Shown: piece after piece, positions 17,853 through 24,974 of the stretch
Layout: each line of letters starts with the position of its first letter
How positions within the stretch are numbered: the stretch's first letter is position 1
Assembly (NCBI RefSeq): GCF_041429775.1
Contig: NZ_CP163421.1
Span: forward strand, 1,240,001-1,304,000
Length of the DNA: 64,000 nt
Source: Glycocaulis abyssi
GTDB taxonomy: Bacteria; Pseudomonadota; Alphaproteobacteria; Caulobacterales; Maricaulaceae
Direction: 5' to 3'
The notes under the pieces: model-generated
Seen by the model: only the letters and a program-made list of their open reading frames with translations
The model's database searches: none
What the model was told of the DNA's origin: nothing
Translations under genes and position numbers: made by a program

Positions 17853-18833
17853 TCACGCCATCCATTCAGGCTTTTCATCCGGTGCCAGCACCAGGGCGAT
17901 GATCTCTTCGACCAGTTCAAAATCACGGTAGAGCGCCTGCACCCGCTCACGCGCGTTCAGCGGTTTGAAGAGTGATCCCGGCTCGAACAGATTGCCTGTT
18001 TCGGCGGCCAGCAACAGCTCGCCCTTGCCGAATCCCTCGGCGAGGCTTTCGTCGAACACGCCGCGTACATTCTTGCCCTTCAGCGCCGTCTCCAGCGCCA
18101 GTACGCGCTCCATGAAGGCTGGCGTCATCAGATAACGCGCCATCACCTGGTCGGTGCCATAGACCTGAAAGATGCGCTCAAATTTCGGGTCGACCAGGCC
18201 GATACGCTCCAGCCTGCGTCCATTGGCCGAACGCATCAGCCCGCTCAGCGCGTTGAATATGCCCTGATCACGCGTAATCAGGGTGACGCCTTCTATGGTC
18301 CGGGGAAAGGCGACGCGGATCAGAACGCCGCGAAACACGGTGACGTAATAGGTGCGCTTTCTGCTGCGGCGGCGCTGCTTGAGCTCCGCCTCGTAGAGCT
18401 CGAACTCTGCGCCATGGGCCTCGCCGGAAAAATGATCTTCAAACTCGCGCCGGTCGGAATTCGGGATCAGGCCGTGGCTGCGGAAACTGTCAAAGCGCGC
18501 CGGATTGGCGGGCTTTGGCGCGTAGCGCAGACCGAAGGCGCCAGCCAGCCGGGTGTTCATCCCGTGCTTGACCTCGGTTCGCAAGGCATAAAAGGGCGCA
18601 GACACGATCCCGACAACGATAGCGGCAAGCACGATGGCGGCGATTATCGCCACCCCTCCGGGCAGTCCCAGGGCCGACAGAACCAGTATCACGGCCAGCG
18701 CGCCGGGGACCACGGCGATAATCCCGGTCACCAGCCGGCGTGCTGCCGCCTTCCGGCGCGTCTCCAGACCCGCCAGCCAGGGTTCCAGCTCTGCCCAGAC
18801 CGCATCAAATTCCCGCAATCTGCCTACCCCCAT
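17853..18833 (-). CDS. DUF3137 domain-containing membrane protein
   Basis: The 326-residue protein has two closely spaced membrane helices at about residues 38-85 (VTGIIAVVPGALAVILVLSA, GVAIIAAIVLAAIVVGIV) and a large cytosolic C-terminal part with FSGEAHGAEFELYEAELKQ and FRGVLIRVAFPR, the DUF3137 pattern. The family's function is unknown. I use ATG 18833; a TTG two codons upstream is also possible. No clear ribosome binding site is visible. A hairpin directly abuts the start (18839-18869), so the 5' region may be structured. Confidence 0.75.
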   Translation of the reverse strand: MGVGRLREFDAVWAELEPWLAGLETRRKAAARRLVTGIIAVVPGALAVILVLSALGLPGGVAIIAAIVLAAIVVGIVSAPFYALRTEVKHGMNTRLAGAFGLRYAPKPANPARFDSFRSHGLIPNSDRREFEDHFSGEAHGAEFELYEAELKQRRRSRKRTYYVTVFRGVLIRVAFPRTIEGVTLITRDQGIFNALSGLMRSANGRRLERIGLVDPKFERIFQVYGTDQVMARYLMTPAFMERVLALETALKGKNVRGVFDESLAEGFGKGELLLAAETGNLFEPGSLFKPLNARERVQALYRDFELVEEIIALVLAPDEKPEWMA

Positions 18834-18838
18834 ACGCA

Positions 18839-18869
18839 ACAGGCGCCCGTTTTACGGGCGCCTGTTTTT
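18839..18869 (+). terminator. Strong hairpin with T-run on + strand, between popZ and the DUF3137 gene
   Basis: An 11-bp perfect stem (ACAGGCGCCCG / CGGGCGCCTGT) closes a TTTTA loop and is followed by TTTTC on the + strand. On the minus strand no T-run follows, so as a terminator it faces rightward transcripts. The only such transcript would be read-through of phhA running antisense through the DUF3137 gene. It would stop that RNA before popZ. Confidence 0.6.
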
Positions 18870-18912
18870 CATGCCGGCCGCCTACGGCCGGTATGTAGCT
18901 GCTCTTTCCGGC

Positions 18913-19563
18913 CTAGCGGCGGCGGCGCGCCACACGCTCGATCTCTTCTTGCACCTTCGCCTCGACGATGGCCGGCAGGTTTTCATCCAGCCATTGCTTG
19001 AGCATCGGGCGCATCAGCTCGCGCACAATGCCTTCAAGCGTCTGACCGTTATCGCTGCTCACGCGTAAATTCTCGGTAAGCGCGGCAAATGCCCCCGCAG
19101 CAGCGCTGGCGGCCGGTTCGGCCAGCAGGCTGTCATCATCTTCAGCCGGTGCCGGGGCAGGTTCAGGTGCTTCAGCCATGACGGGTTCCGGTTCTGGCTC
19201 AGGTTCGGGTTCAGCGGCCGGCGCGGCTTCCTCTTCACGATCAAGGATCATCAGATCATCCGCGATGGCCATCGGCGAGGTGCCCTCGCCCTCTTCCTCA
19301 ACCCGGTCGGTCAGCTCCAGGACATCGTCATCAACGGCGACCTCCTCCGGCTCCGGCTCAGGTTCGGGCTCAGCTGCCGTCTCAAGCACCGGTTCTGCCT
19401 CCGGTTCAGCTTGCGGCTCCGGCGCAGCTTCCGGCTCGGCTGCAGGCTCAGAAGCGGCAGGCGCAGCCTCGGCTTGCGGCTCATCATCCTCGTTGATGAT
19501 ACGCCGGATGGAGGCCAGGATTTCCTCCATGGTCGGTTCTTGTTCTGCGTTGCTCTGGGCCAT
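18913..19563 (-). CDS. popZ: PopZ polar organizing protein (DUF2497)
   Basis: The 216-residue product has the PopZ three-part plan: a short N-terminal partner-binding helix (TMEEILASIRRIINEDD, residues 11-27), a long disordered acidic Pro/Glu/Ala linker (about 28-150, with runs such as EPEPEPEPEE), and a C-terminal oligomerization block (LEGIVRELMRPMLKQWLDEN, about 180-199, to the end). PopZ forms a polymeric polar microdomain that anchors the chromosome origin through ParB and recruits cell-cycle kinases. I chose ATG 19563 (MAQSNAEQEP), where the family begins. It lies downstream of tolC in the same direction. A weak CtrA-like site lies about 116 bp upstream inside tolC's end. Confidence 0.93.
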   Translation of the reverse strand: MAQSNAEQEPTMEEILASIRRIINEDDEPQAEAAPAASEPAAEPEAAPEPQAEPEAEPVLETAAEPEPEPEPEEVAVDDDVLELTDRVEEEGEGTSPMAIADDLMILDREEEAAPAAEPEPEPEPEPVMAEAPEPAPAPAEDDDSLLAEPAASAAAGAFAALTENLRVSSDNGQTLEGIVRELMRPMLKQWLDENLPAIVEAKVQEEIERVARRRR

Positions 19564-19664
19564 GAAACAGGTCCTTCGGATGGTCGCGAGGGGTTGCTTG
19601 ACACTTGGCCAAGCTTGGAATGCCCTCGCCGGGATGTCCAGCACTTGCGTGCGCTGAATAGACC

Positions 19665-21017
19665 CTAATTACCGCCCGTTAAAGGGAAGTTAGGCCAGAA
19701 TCGGGGGTTTTGGCCTGCATCGGCCTCTTCATAGGGCTCCAGACCCAGCTGTGTCCCTGTCAGCCTGCCCATTGCCTGCAGCAATGCGTAGGCCGCGACC
19801 TGATAGTCGCGCTCGGCCCGGACCAGCTCCAGACGGGAATTGAGCAATTCCTGCTCGGCGTTGAGCACATCAAGCGTGGTACGCAGCCCCACAAACGCCT
19901 CCTGGCGCACGCCCTCAAAGGCAATCTCGTTGGCACGCACCGCCTGACGGCTGGAGATAATCACCGCTTCGGCCGCCAGATAGCTGTTCCAGGCATTGGA
20001 AATGCCTTCAGCCACCGCGCGGCGCACATTGAGCACCTGCAGGCGCAACTCATCGGCCACGGCCACCGCCTGACGGACCCGCGATTCGTTAAGACCGCCC
20101 GTGAAAATCGGCATGGAAACACGCGCACCGACGGTCACCGAGCCGCGCCCGCGGCCGGTGAAGTCCGATTCGCGCGATTCCGACGCCGAAGCCGACAGCG
20201 CCACATCCGGCCGCAGGGCAGAACGCGCCACGCGGATACCCGCCTGGCTTGCCTGTTCATTGAACAAGGCCGAGAGAAGCAGCGGATTGTTTTCCAGCGC
20301 CACATCGGCGGCAATCGCCAGCGATTCTGGAACATCGGGCTGGCTTTCGGGCTGCTCGACATCCAGCGGCGCGATGCCTGTCACCCGTTCATAGCCTGCC
20401 CGTGAGGCGGCCAGAGTCGCCTGCGCGGCGGAGAGCTGGGCCTGTGCGCCCGATACACGCGCCTCGGCCTGCGCCACATCGGTGCGGGTGATTTCACCCA
20501 CTTCGAAACGGTCACGCGCGGCGCGCAACTGCTCGGCCAGCACGTCCACATTATTGCGGCGGATATCAACGATTGCGGTGTCCCGGACGACATCGAGATG
20601 CGCGGCAATCGCCGACAGCATGACTTCCTGCTCGGTGCCGACAACATTCCACCGGCTGGCCTCGATCCGGTTCAGGGCCTGATCCACCGAGGCATCTATG
20701 CCGCCGCCGGAATAAAGGCTCTGGCTGGCACTCAGCGAGTAGCTGACATCGCCGCCACTACCCCCGGCACCGGCTCCCGGCCCCCAGCTCTCGCCATCGG
20801 AAATGCCGGCACTGGCCGACAGGCTGGGCAAGCGCGCCGAGCGGGCCTGCACCACACCTTCACTGGCCTGACGCAAGCGCGCGCGCTCTGCGGCCAGTAC
20901 AGGACTGGTCCGATAGGCAGCTTCAAGCGTTTCGTTGAGCGTCTGGGCGTTCGCACCGGCAGCCAGACCGCCCAGCCCCAGCCCGGCGGCCAGCATCAAG
21001 GTAATTGGAAATTTCAT
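19665..21017 (-). CDS. tolC: TolC family outer membrane efflux/secretion channel
   Basis: The 450-residue precursor has a signal peptide (cleavage after ANA near residue 24) and two OEP repeats with the alternating helical pattern of TolC: TLNETLEAAYRTSPVLAAERARLRQA at the N-terminus, DTAIVDIRRNNVDVLAEQLRAARDRFEVGEITRTDVAQAEAR in the first half and VRQEAFVGLRTTLDVLNAEQELLNSRLELVRAERD in the second. It forms the trimeric outer-membrane duct for type I secretion and efflux. No inner-membrane partner is in the window. In Caulobacter the equivalent gene also follows pcm. Confidence 0.92.
   Translation of the reverse strand: MKFPITLMLAAGLGLGGLAAGANAQTLNETLEAAYRTSPVLAAERARLRQASEGVVQARSARLPSLSASAGISDGESWGPGAGAGGSGGDVSYSLSASQSLYSGGGIDASVDQALNRIEASRWNVVGTEQEVMLSAIAAHLDVVRDTAIVDIRRNNVDVLAEQLRAARDRFEVGEITRTDVAQAEARVSGAQAQLSAAQATLAASRAGYERVTGIAPLDVEQPESQPDVPESLAIAADVALENNPLLLSALFNEQASQAGIRVARSALRPDVALSASASESRESDFTGRGRGSVTVGARVSMPIFTGGLNESRVRQAVAVADELRLQVLNVRRAVAEGISNAWNSYLAAEAVIISSRQAVRANEIAFEGVRQEAFVGLRTTLDVLNAEQELLNSRLELVRAERDYQVAAYALLQAMGRLTGTQLGLEPYEEADAGQNPRFWPNFPLTGGN
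19679..19693. promoter_or_regulatory. CtrA-like site upstream of popZ (weak)
   Basis: TTAA at 19679-19682, seven bases, TTAG at 19690-19693. It is one mismatch from the CtrA consensus, inside the last codons of tolC and about 116 bp before the popZ start. It could be chance. Confidence 0.2.
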
Positions 21018-21106
21018 GCGTCCCTCTCACGGTTCACGACCACCCCGGCCCCGTTTACATGGGCGCTAAGCCCTGAAATTCCATCCCCGCGCAACGATTG
21101 CCAAGC

Positions 21107-21131
21107 AAAAAGTGAACAGTGTTCACTTTTT
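21107..21131 (-). terminator. 25-bp near-perfect palindrome after pcm (terminator or operator)
   Basis: Twelve-base arms AAAAAGTGAACA and TGTTCACTTTTT flank one central base, starting 2 bp past the pcm stop. Read on the minus strand it makes a GTGAAC/GTTCAC hairpin with flanking A and T runs, so it can act as a bidirectional terminator. The same dyad (GTGAACANTGTTCAC) also looks like an operator for a TetR-type repressor of the downstream tolC gene. Confidence 0.55.
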
Positions 21132-21133
21132 TA

Positions 21134-21787
21134 TCACAGCGAGAATTCAGGCTCGCGTTCAAAGCCGGGCAGAACCGATGTCATCGAGTCGAACACAGCC
21201 CGGCTGCCAACAACCCCGTCCTTGCGCGTGTAAATCTTTGCCCGGCCAACACCGTTTTCCCGCACGATCACGGCCAGGCGGCCATTCTCTGCAAGCTGTG
21301 ACAACCAGGCGTCCGGCACAATTTCAACAGCACCATTCACCAGTATAACGTCGAACGGGCCCTGTTCCGGCGCTCCTTTTTTCACATCGCCGGTCACAAT
21401 CACGGCATTATCCGCGCCGACATCGCTAAGGGCACCTTCAGCCTTGGACGCAAACGATTCACTGGACTCAATGCCGATCACCGTTTCGCACAGGCGCGAC
21501 AGGATAGCGGTGGAGTAGCCCCGCCCGCAGGCGAGATCGAGCACAAGATCACCGGCCTTCACGCCGGCCGCCTGCACCAGCTTGGCAAAGTCGCGCGGAC
21601 GCATGAAACGCCGCCCCTCGCCCAGATCAATCTCCATGTCGGCATAGGCCGATCCGGCCATTGAACGGGGCAGGAAGCGCTCGCGCGGGATAGCCAGCAT
21701 CGCGTCCTGCAGGCGTCTATCGGTCACATCTGCGGGGCGGACCTGGCTGGCAACCATTTGCCGGCGCGCTTCAGCAAGCTCACTCAT
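21134..21787 (-). CDS. pcm: Protein-L-isoaspartate O-methyltransferase family
   Basis: The 217-residue SAM-dependent enzyme has the PCMT signature: SQVRPADVTDRRLQDAMLAIPRERFLP at the N-terminus, the SAM motif VLDLACGRGYSTAILSRL (about residues 82-99, DLACGRG), and GPFDVILVNGAVEIVPDAWLSQL near 145. It methylates isoaspartyl residues to start repair of damaged proteins. The usual VLEIGTGSGY is replaced by VLDLACGRGY, a common alphaproteobacterial variant whose repair activity has not been shown generally. It reads toward tolC, separated by the palindrome above. Confidence 0.85.
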   Translation of the reverse strand: MSELAEARRQMVASQVRPADVTDRRLQDAMLAIPRERFLPRSMAGSAYADMEIDLGEGRRFMRPRDFAKLVQAAGVKAGDLVLDLACGRGYSTAILSRLCETVIGIESSESFASKAEGALSDVGADNAVIVTGDVKKGAPEQGPFDVILVNGAVEIVPDAWLSQLAENGRLAVIVRENGVGRAKIYTRKDGVVGSRAVFDSMTSVLPGFEREPEFSL

Positions 21788-21952
21788 GGGAAATACGTCC
21801 GCGTTAAATCCAAGGATGGCCGCTTATATCGCGGCCCGGCAACAAAGTGCAACGCGCGCACTGACCGGCAACTGCCAGCTGTATGCGGACAGCCTGCAAA
21901 GCGCGTTGCAGCGCGCGGGCCGCATCGCTATAGCTCTATCCCCACCACGAGA

Positions 21953-22026
21953 GGCGCCATGGCGGAGTGGTGACGCAGAGGACTGCAAATCCTTGTACCC
22001 CGGTTCGATTCCGGGTGGCGCCTCCA
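21953..22026 (+). tRNA. tRNA-Cys (GCA)
   Basis: The cloverleaf starts GGCGCCA, has anticodon loop CTGCAAA (anticodon GCA), a CCGG-TTCGATT-CCGG T-arm, and ends TGGCGCC-T-CCA with an encoded CCA. It is 74 nt long. It overlaps no gene and sits between pcm and the DUF962 gene. Confidence 0.96.
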
Positions 22027-22049
22027 ACTCCCCTGCCCGCCGATGAAGG

Positions 22050-22436
22050 TCACGCACCCTGGCGTGCGTGGGGATGACCGGTCACACCGGCCTTCTCAAG
22101 CTCGCTATCCAGCCGGCCCGTCACCCACAGCCAGAACATCTTGTAATCGCCGATCAGCGACCAGAGCGGGTAGGTAAAGGTGGCCGGCTTGTTACGCTCG
22201 ATGAAGGCGTGGCTGACCCAGGCGAAGAAATACCCGCTCACCGGCACCAGCAGAAGGCCCCACCAGGTCTGGGTCACCAGCGCCCAGATCAGGACCAGTG
22301 GCGCCAGAACCGTGCCGACAAAGTGCCAGTAGCGCGTCGCCGGAATGGCGTGTTCGCGCAGATAGAAGGGGAAAAAGGCCGAAAAGCTCGTATAGCGGCC
22401 ATTGACCATCCCGGCATCGTCCTGTGTCTCATTCAT
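22050..22436 (-). CDS. DUF962 (Mpo1-like) membrane protein
   Basis: The 128-residue protein has the DUF962 pattern: FFPFYLREHAIPATRYWHFVGT with conserved His and Trp, two membrane helices (LAPLVLIWALVTQTWWGLLLVPVSGYFFAW), SHAFIERNKPATFTYPLWSLIGDYKMFWLWVTG. The yeast relative Mpo1 is an iron-dependent dioxygenase acting on 2-hydroxy fatty acids, and the conserved His residues here suit that. The bacterial role is not established. It is an inner-membrane protein, the single gene on this strand between tRNA-Cys and the small RNA locus. Confidence 0.85.
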   Translation of the reverse strand: MNETQDDAGMVNGRYTSFSAFFPFYLREHAIPATRYWHFVGTVLAPLVLIWALVTQTWWGLLLVPVSGYFFAWVSHAFIERNKPATFTYPLWSLIGDYKMFWLWVTGRLDSELEKAGVTGHPHARQGA

Positions 22437-22571
22437 CGGCTGACCTCCCGAAAGTGTAGTGTTTATGGCGGGCAGGATAGCCCAGCTTGCCTGTCCCGGC
22501 GAGACGCGCGTTAAGCTCCCGGTCAGAGCGGTGAGTCATTTCTCTCACACGTCTCCCAGCGTTAGCGAGAT

Positions 22572-22592
22572 ATTAACCATCGAATCGTTAAT
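22572..22592. promoter_or_regulatory. Dyad ATTAAC-N9-GTTAAT with central GANTC, upstream of sRNA candidate
   Basis: ATTAAC at 22572-22577 and GTTAAT at 22587-22592 form a dyad whose centre contains GAATC (22582-22586), a CcrM methylation site. GAGAT (22567) and ATCTC (22596) extend the symmetry. The left half reads TTAACCAT, reported as a CtrA-associated half-site. GTTAAT could also act as the -10 element. It lies right before the hairpin RNA. Confidence 0.45.
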
Positions 22593-22597
22593 GTGAT

Positions 22598-22671
22598 CTC
22601 GTCTTCTTCATGAAGACACCCCACCATCCACCCATGCCTTTTCGGGAGCCTCACGGCTCCCGATTTTTTTT
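22598..22671 (+). ncRNA. Candidate small RNA (hairpin, C-rich single strand, terminator)
   Basis: About 74 nt with a clear architecture: a 5' hairpin GTCTTC-TTCAT-GAAGAC (22601-22617), a 25-nt unpaired stretch rich in CCACC (22618-22642, including CCACCATCCACCC), and a textbook terminator. No credible protein frame exists here. The C-rich open stretch could pair with G-rich ribosome binding sites, as in several alphaproteobacterial regulatory RNAs. The 338 bp gap between the DUF962 gene and tRNA-Asn otherwise holds nothing I can name. The 5' end is estimated from the promoter-like dyad. Confidence 0.6.
22643..22671 (+). terminator. Rho-independent terminator of the sRNA candidate
   Basis: CGGGAGCC (22643-22650), TCAC loop, GGCTCCCG (22655-22662), then A and eight T (22664-22671). 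It is a perfect 8-bp stem. No protein-coding gene ends nearby on this strand; the closest upstream + strand feature is tRNA-Cys, about 600 bp away. Confidence 0.88.
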
Positions 22672-22774
22672 GTCCGTATTGCGGTGGCTGAAACTTCTGC
22701 CCCAATTAACGGCAAAAGCGCCTTGCGGGACACAACCCGTATTGCTAAAGACCCCACCTCGCTTGCGAGAGTGT

Positions 22775-22850
22775 TCCCCGGTAGCTCAGTTGGTAGAGCA
22801 GCGGACTGTTAATCCGCCTGTCGCTGGTTCGAGCCCGGCCCGGGGAGCCA
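22775..22850 (+). tRNA. tRNA-Asn (GTT)
   Basis: A 76-nt cloverleaf: acceptor TCCCCGG with CCGGGGA, D-arm GCTC...GAGC, anticodon loop CTGTTAA (anticodon GTT), T-arm with GGTTCGAGCC, discriminator G and encoded CCA. Confidence 0.97.
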
Positions 22851-22904
22851 TCGCAGCGAGTGTTTCCAAAAGCCCGTCCAGCCCTGCGTGAAACGCGTAT
22901 CGCG

Positions 22905-23978
22905 TCAGGCACCGCAGTACAGCGCGGGCGGTATCCGGAACGCGAAGAAATAATCGGCATCGCCGGGACCGGGTCTCCAGCTGGTCAGCCCCGCGTGGCG
23001 GGTTTTCGTATGGCATGGGTCATGGCTGTGCACGCGGCGCAGGTGTGGTCTCACGCCTTTCAGCACCCCCTCAGGCAGATGGGCGGGGAAGTGCAGGCGC
23101 ATCCTCGACGCCCCGGCCCGCCGCGACACGCTGACCAGATGGCGCAGCAAGGCCGATTGCGCGCGCACACCATCTGCGCAGGGCGATGCGGCCCAGTCGA
23201 CGACCTCCGCGTGGTCAAGGCGTCCGGGCGCAGCCTTGGTCAGCAGCAGGGCCGCAACGGCCAGCGCCCTGCCCTCCAGCCTAGCAACCACATATTCCAT
23301 GCCGCCCCTGCGATCCGGGTCGGCGGCGCGGTAGCGCAAGGATACCTGGCTGATCTCGCGTGACATGTGTCCGGCAGGCGCAAGCGCGGCCAGTTCCTCA
23401 TCCGAAACCGTGTCCAGCGGCTCGAACACCGCATCACCGCGCCGCCCGCTTATATCAAACGCAAAACCGGCGCCGCAGTCGAACCGCTCTGTATTCTCGC
23501 GGCCGGGCAGCGCTGCCAGCACTATCCGGTCGGGGCGGAACACCCATTCGGCCCATTCACGGCCCCTCTGCCCCAGCCACGCCTTGGCGCCCACACGGGC
23601 CAGCAAAGGCGCAGACAGCGCATTATTGTTCAGGGTCACAAACGCATCCACATCAGGCTGCGCCAGGCCGTGACGGATGAGCTTCAGACCGGCCAGCCGC
23701 CCGGTCTGCGCCCGGTCGGTTACGACCGTGTGGCCGGTTGCGATGACATAGCTTTCGGTGCCGCACCTGTATCGATTGACGAAATTGCCCAGGAATCCGC
23801 TCACGCGCCCGCCGGACTCGGCAACCCATCCCGGCGCGATATCGCCCTGCTGCGGATTGCCGAACAGGACCCAGCGCCACCCCTCAAGCGAGCGCGCAGG
23901 AAAGCCACACGAATCCACCAGCGGGACAATGGCCGGCAAGTCGGCCTCATGGACCTGTCGAATTGTCACTGCGGCCAT
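22905..23978 (-). CDS. GNAT-type acetyltransferase-like protein
   Basis: The 357-residue product begins like a GNAT domain (VTIRQVHEADLPAIVPLVDSCGF) and continues with FLGNFVNRYRCGTESYVIATGHTVVTDRAQTGRLAGLKLIRHGL, matching the beta4/beta5 and acetyl-CoA loop region. A second, weaker lobe follows (GGMEYVVARLEGRALAVAALLLTKAAP), suggesting a tandem fold, as in FemAB/Eis-like proteins. The substrate is unknown. It has no signal peptide and is divergent from the lipid kinase gene, about 100 bp apart. Confidence 0.65.
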   Translation of the reverse strand: MAAVTIRQVHEADLPAIVPLVDSCGFPARSLEGWRWVLFGNPQQGDIAPGWVAESGGRVSGFLGNFVNRYRCGTESYVIATGHTVVTDRAQTGRLAGLKLIRHGLAQPDVDAFVTLNNNALSAPLLARVGAKAWLGQRGREWAEWVFRPDRIVLAALPGRENTERFDCGAGFAFDISGRRGDAVFEPLDTVSDEELAALAPAGHMSREISQVSLRYRAADPDRRGGMEYVVARLEGRALAVAALLLTKAAPGRLDHAEVVDWAASPCADGVRAQSALLRHLVSVSRRAGASRMRLHFPAHLPEGVLKGVRPHLRRVHSHDPCHTKTRHAGLTSWRPGPGDADYFFAFRIPPALYCGA

Positions 23979-24080
23979 GCGTGTCCGATCCCTTCGAAGA
24001 CAGGAAATACAGCGCGTTATATGAGAAATGGTTTACACAGGCTGGGGAACCCGTTCCGCAGCGCAGCGTTATCGACCGGC

Positions 24081-24974
24081 ATGAACCACACACAAGACAC
24101 TGCAATCCGGCCAGCCACAGCCCGATCGGTCTCGCGTGCGGGCGTGGTGATAAATCCCAATGGCGGCAGCGTGCCCGCCGACGGGCGCGAGATTATTGAC
24201 GCCGTTCTGTCCGGAATGGGCGTGCCGGCCCATTTTGAAATCGTCGATCACGACTGTGAAGCGGCCTGCCAACGCGTTCTGGAGCAGGATGTCGACATCA
24301 TCATCGTATGGGGCGGAGATGGCACGGTGGCGTGCGCGCTGAACACGCTTAGATCCGATGATCCGCCTGTACTGCCACTGCCCGGCGGCACCATGAACAT
24401 GCTGCACAAATTCGTGCACGGCGCAGATCTCGATCCTGGTACATGCCTGAAGACCGTACTGGAAAACCCCGTCGAGATGGACATCGCCGCCGGAGAGGTG
24501 CTGGAGCACCGCTTTTACGTCGGCGCCCTGCTGGGCGGGCTGACACGGCTGGCGGCCCCGCGCGAGGCGCTGCGCAATGCCGATTTGTTGCAGGCCGTAA
24601 CCGAATTTGGAGAGGCCAATGCGTTTGGCCTCGACACCCCCATGCGCTGCCTGTCCGATACTGGTGCCCGCCAGGATGCGCAGGCGTTGGGCATCTTCCT
24701 GTCCGAAGACCCGGCCCGGCCCGGTTTCGATGTGCTGGCAACGGCGCCTGAGAGCCTGCTTGATCTCGCCTATACGGGCCTGACCGGCCTGCTTGCCGAC
24801 TGGCGCAATGCCTGGGGCGTGGAGCGCGGATTTGCCTCAAGGGTGGACGTCGAAGCGCTTGAATCCTCAGGCATCGAGGCTACGCTGGATGGTGAACCCG
24901 TCACCCTGCCGCGGCACGCCCGTTTCACGCTCGTCAGGAAAGCAGCAAGAGTGCTGACAGCACGCGGAACATGA
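24081..24974 (+). CDS. Diacylglycerol kinase-type lipid kinase
   Basis: The 297-residue protein has the DAGK catalytic fold: VVINPNGGS near residue 22 at the N-terminus, IIIVWGGDGTVACAL near 75, and LPGGTMNMLHKFVHG near 105, the GGDGT and PxGT motifs for ATP. It would phosphorylate a lipid such as diacylglycerol or sphingosine. A very long upstream frame is open opposite the GNAT gene but without similarity, so I start at ATG 24081. Its last bases overlap the phosphoesterase start (ATGA), so the two are translationally coupled. Confidence 0.85.
   Translation: MNHTQDTAIRPATARSVSRAGVVINPNGGSVPADGREIIDAVLSGMGVPAHFEIVDHDCEAACQRVLEQDVDIIIVWGGDGTVACALNTLRSDDPPVLPLPGGTMNMLHKFVHGADLDPGTCLKTVLENPVEMDIAAGEVLEHRFYVGALLGGLTRLAAPREALRNADLLQAVTEFGEANAFGLDTPMRCLSDTGARQDAQALGIFLSEDPARPGFDVLATAPESLLDLAYTGLTGLLADWRNAWGVERGFASRVDVEALESSGIEATLDGEPVTLPRHARFTLVRKAARVLTARGT

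Noticed and set aside
19178-19657. Gly/Ser-rich frame opposite popZ
   Set aside because: It is the reverse of the Pro/Glu repeat codons, not a real protein.
22610-22891. 93-codon frame at the sRNA locus
   Set aside because: It runs through the terminator and tRNA-Asn, so it cannot be a real gene.
23367-24080. Long open frame upstream of the lipid kinase
   Set aside because: It is antisense to the GNAT gene and Arg/Pro-rich; the kinase motifs begin after ATG 24081.
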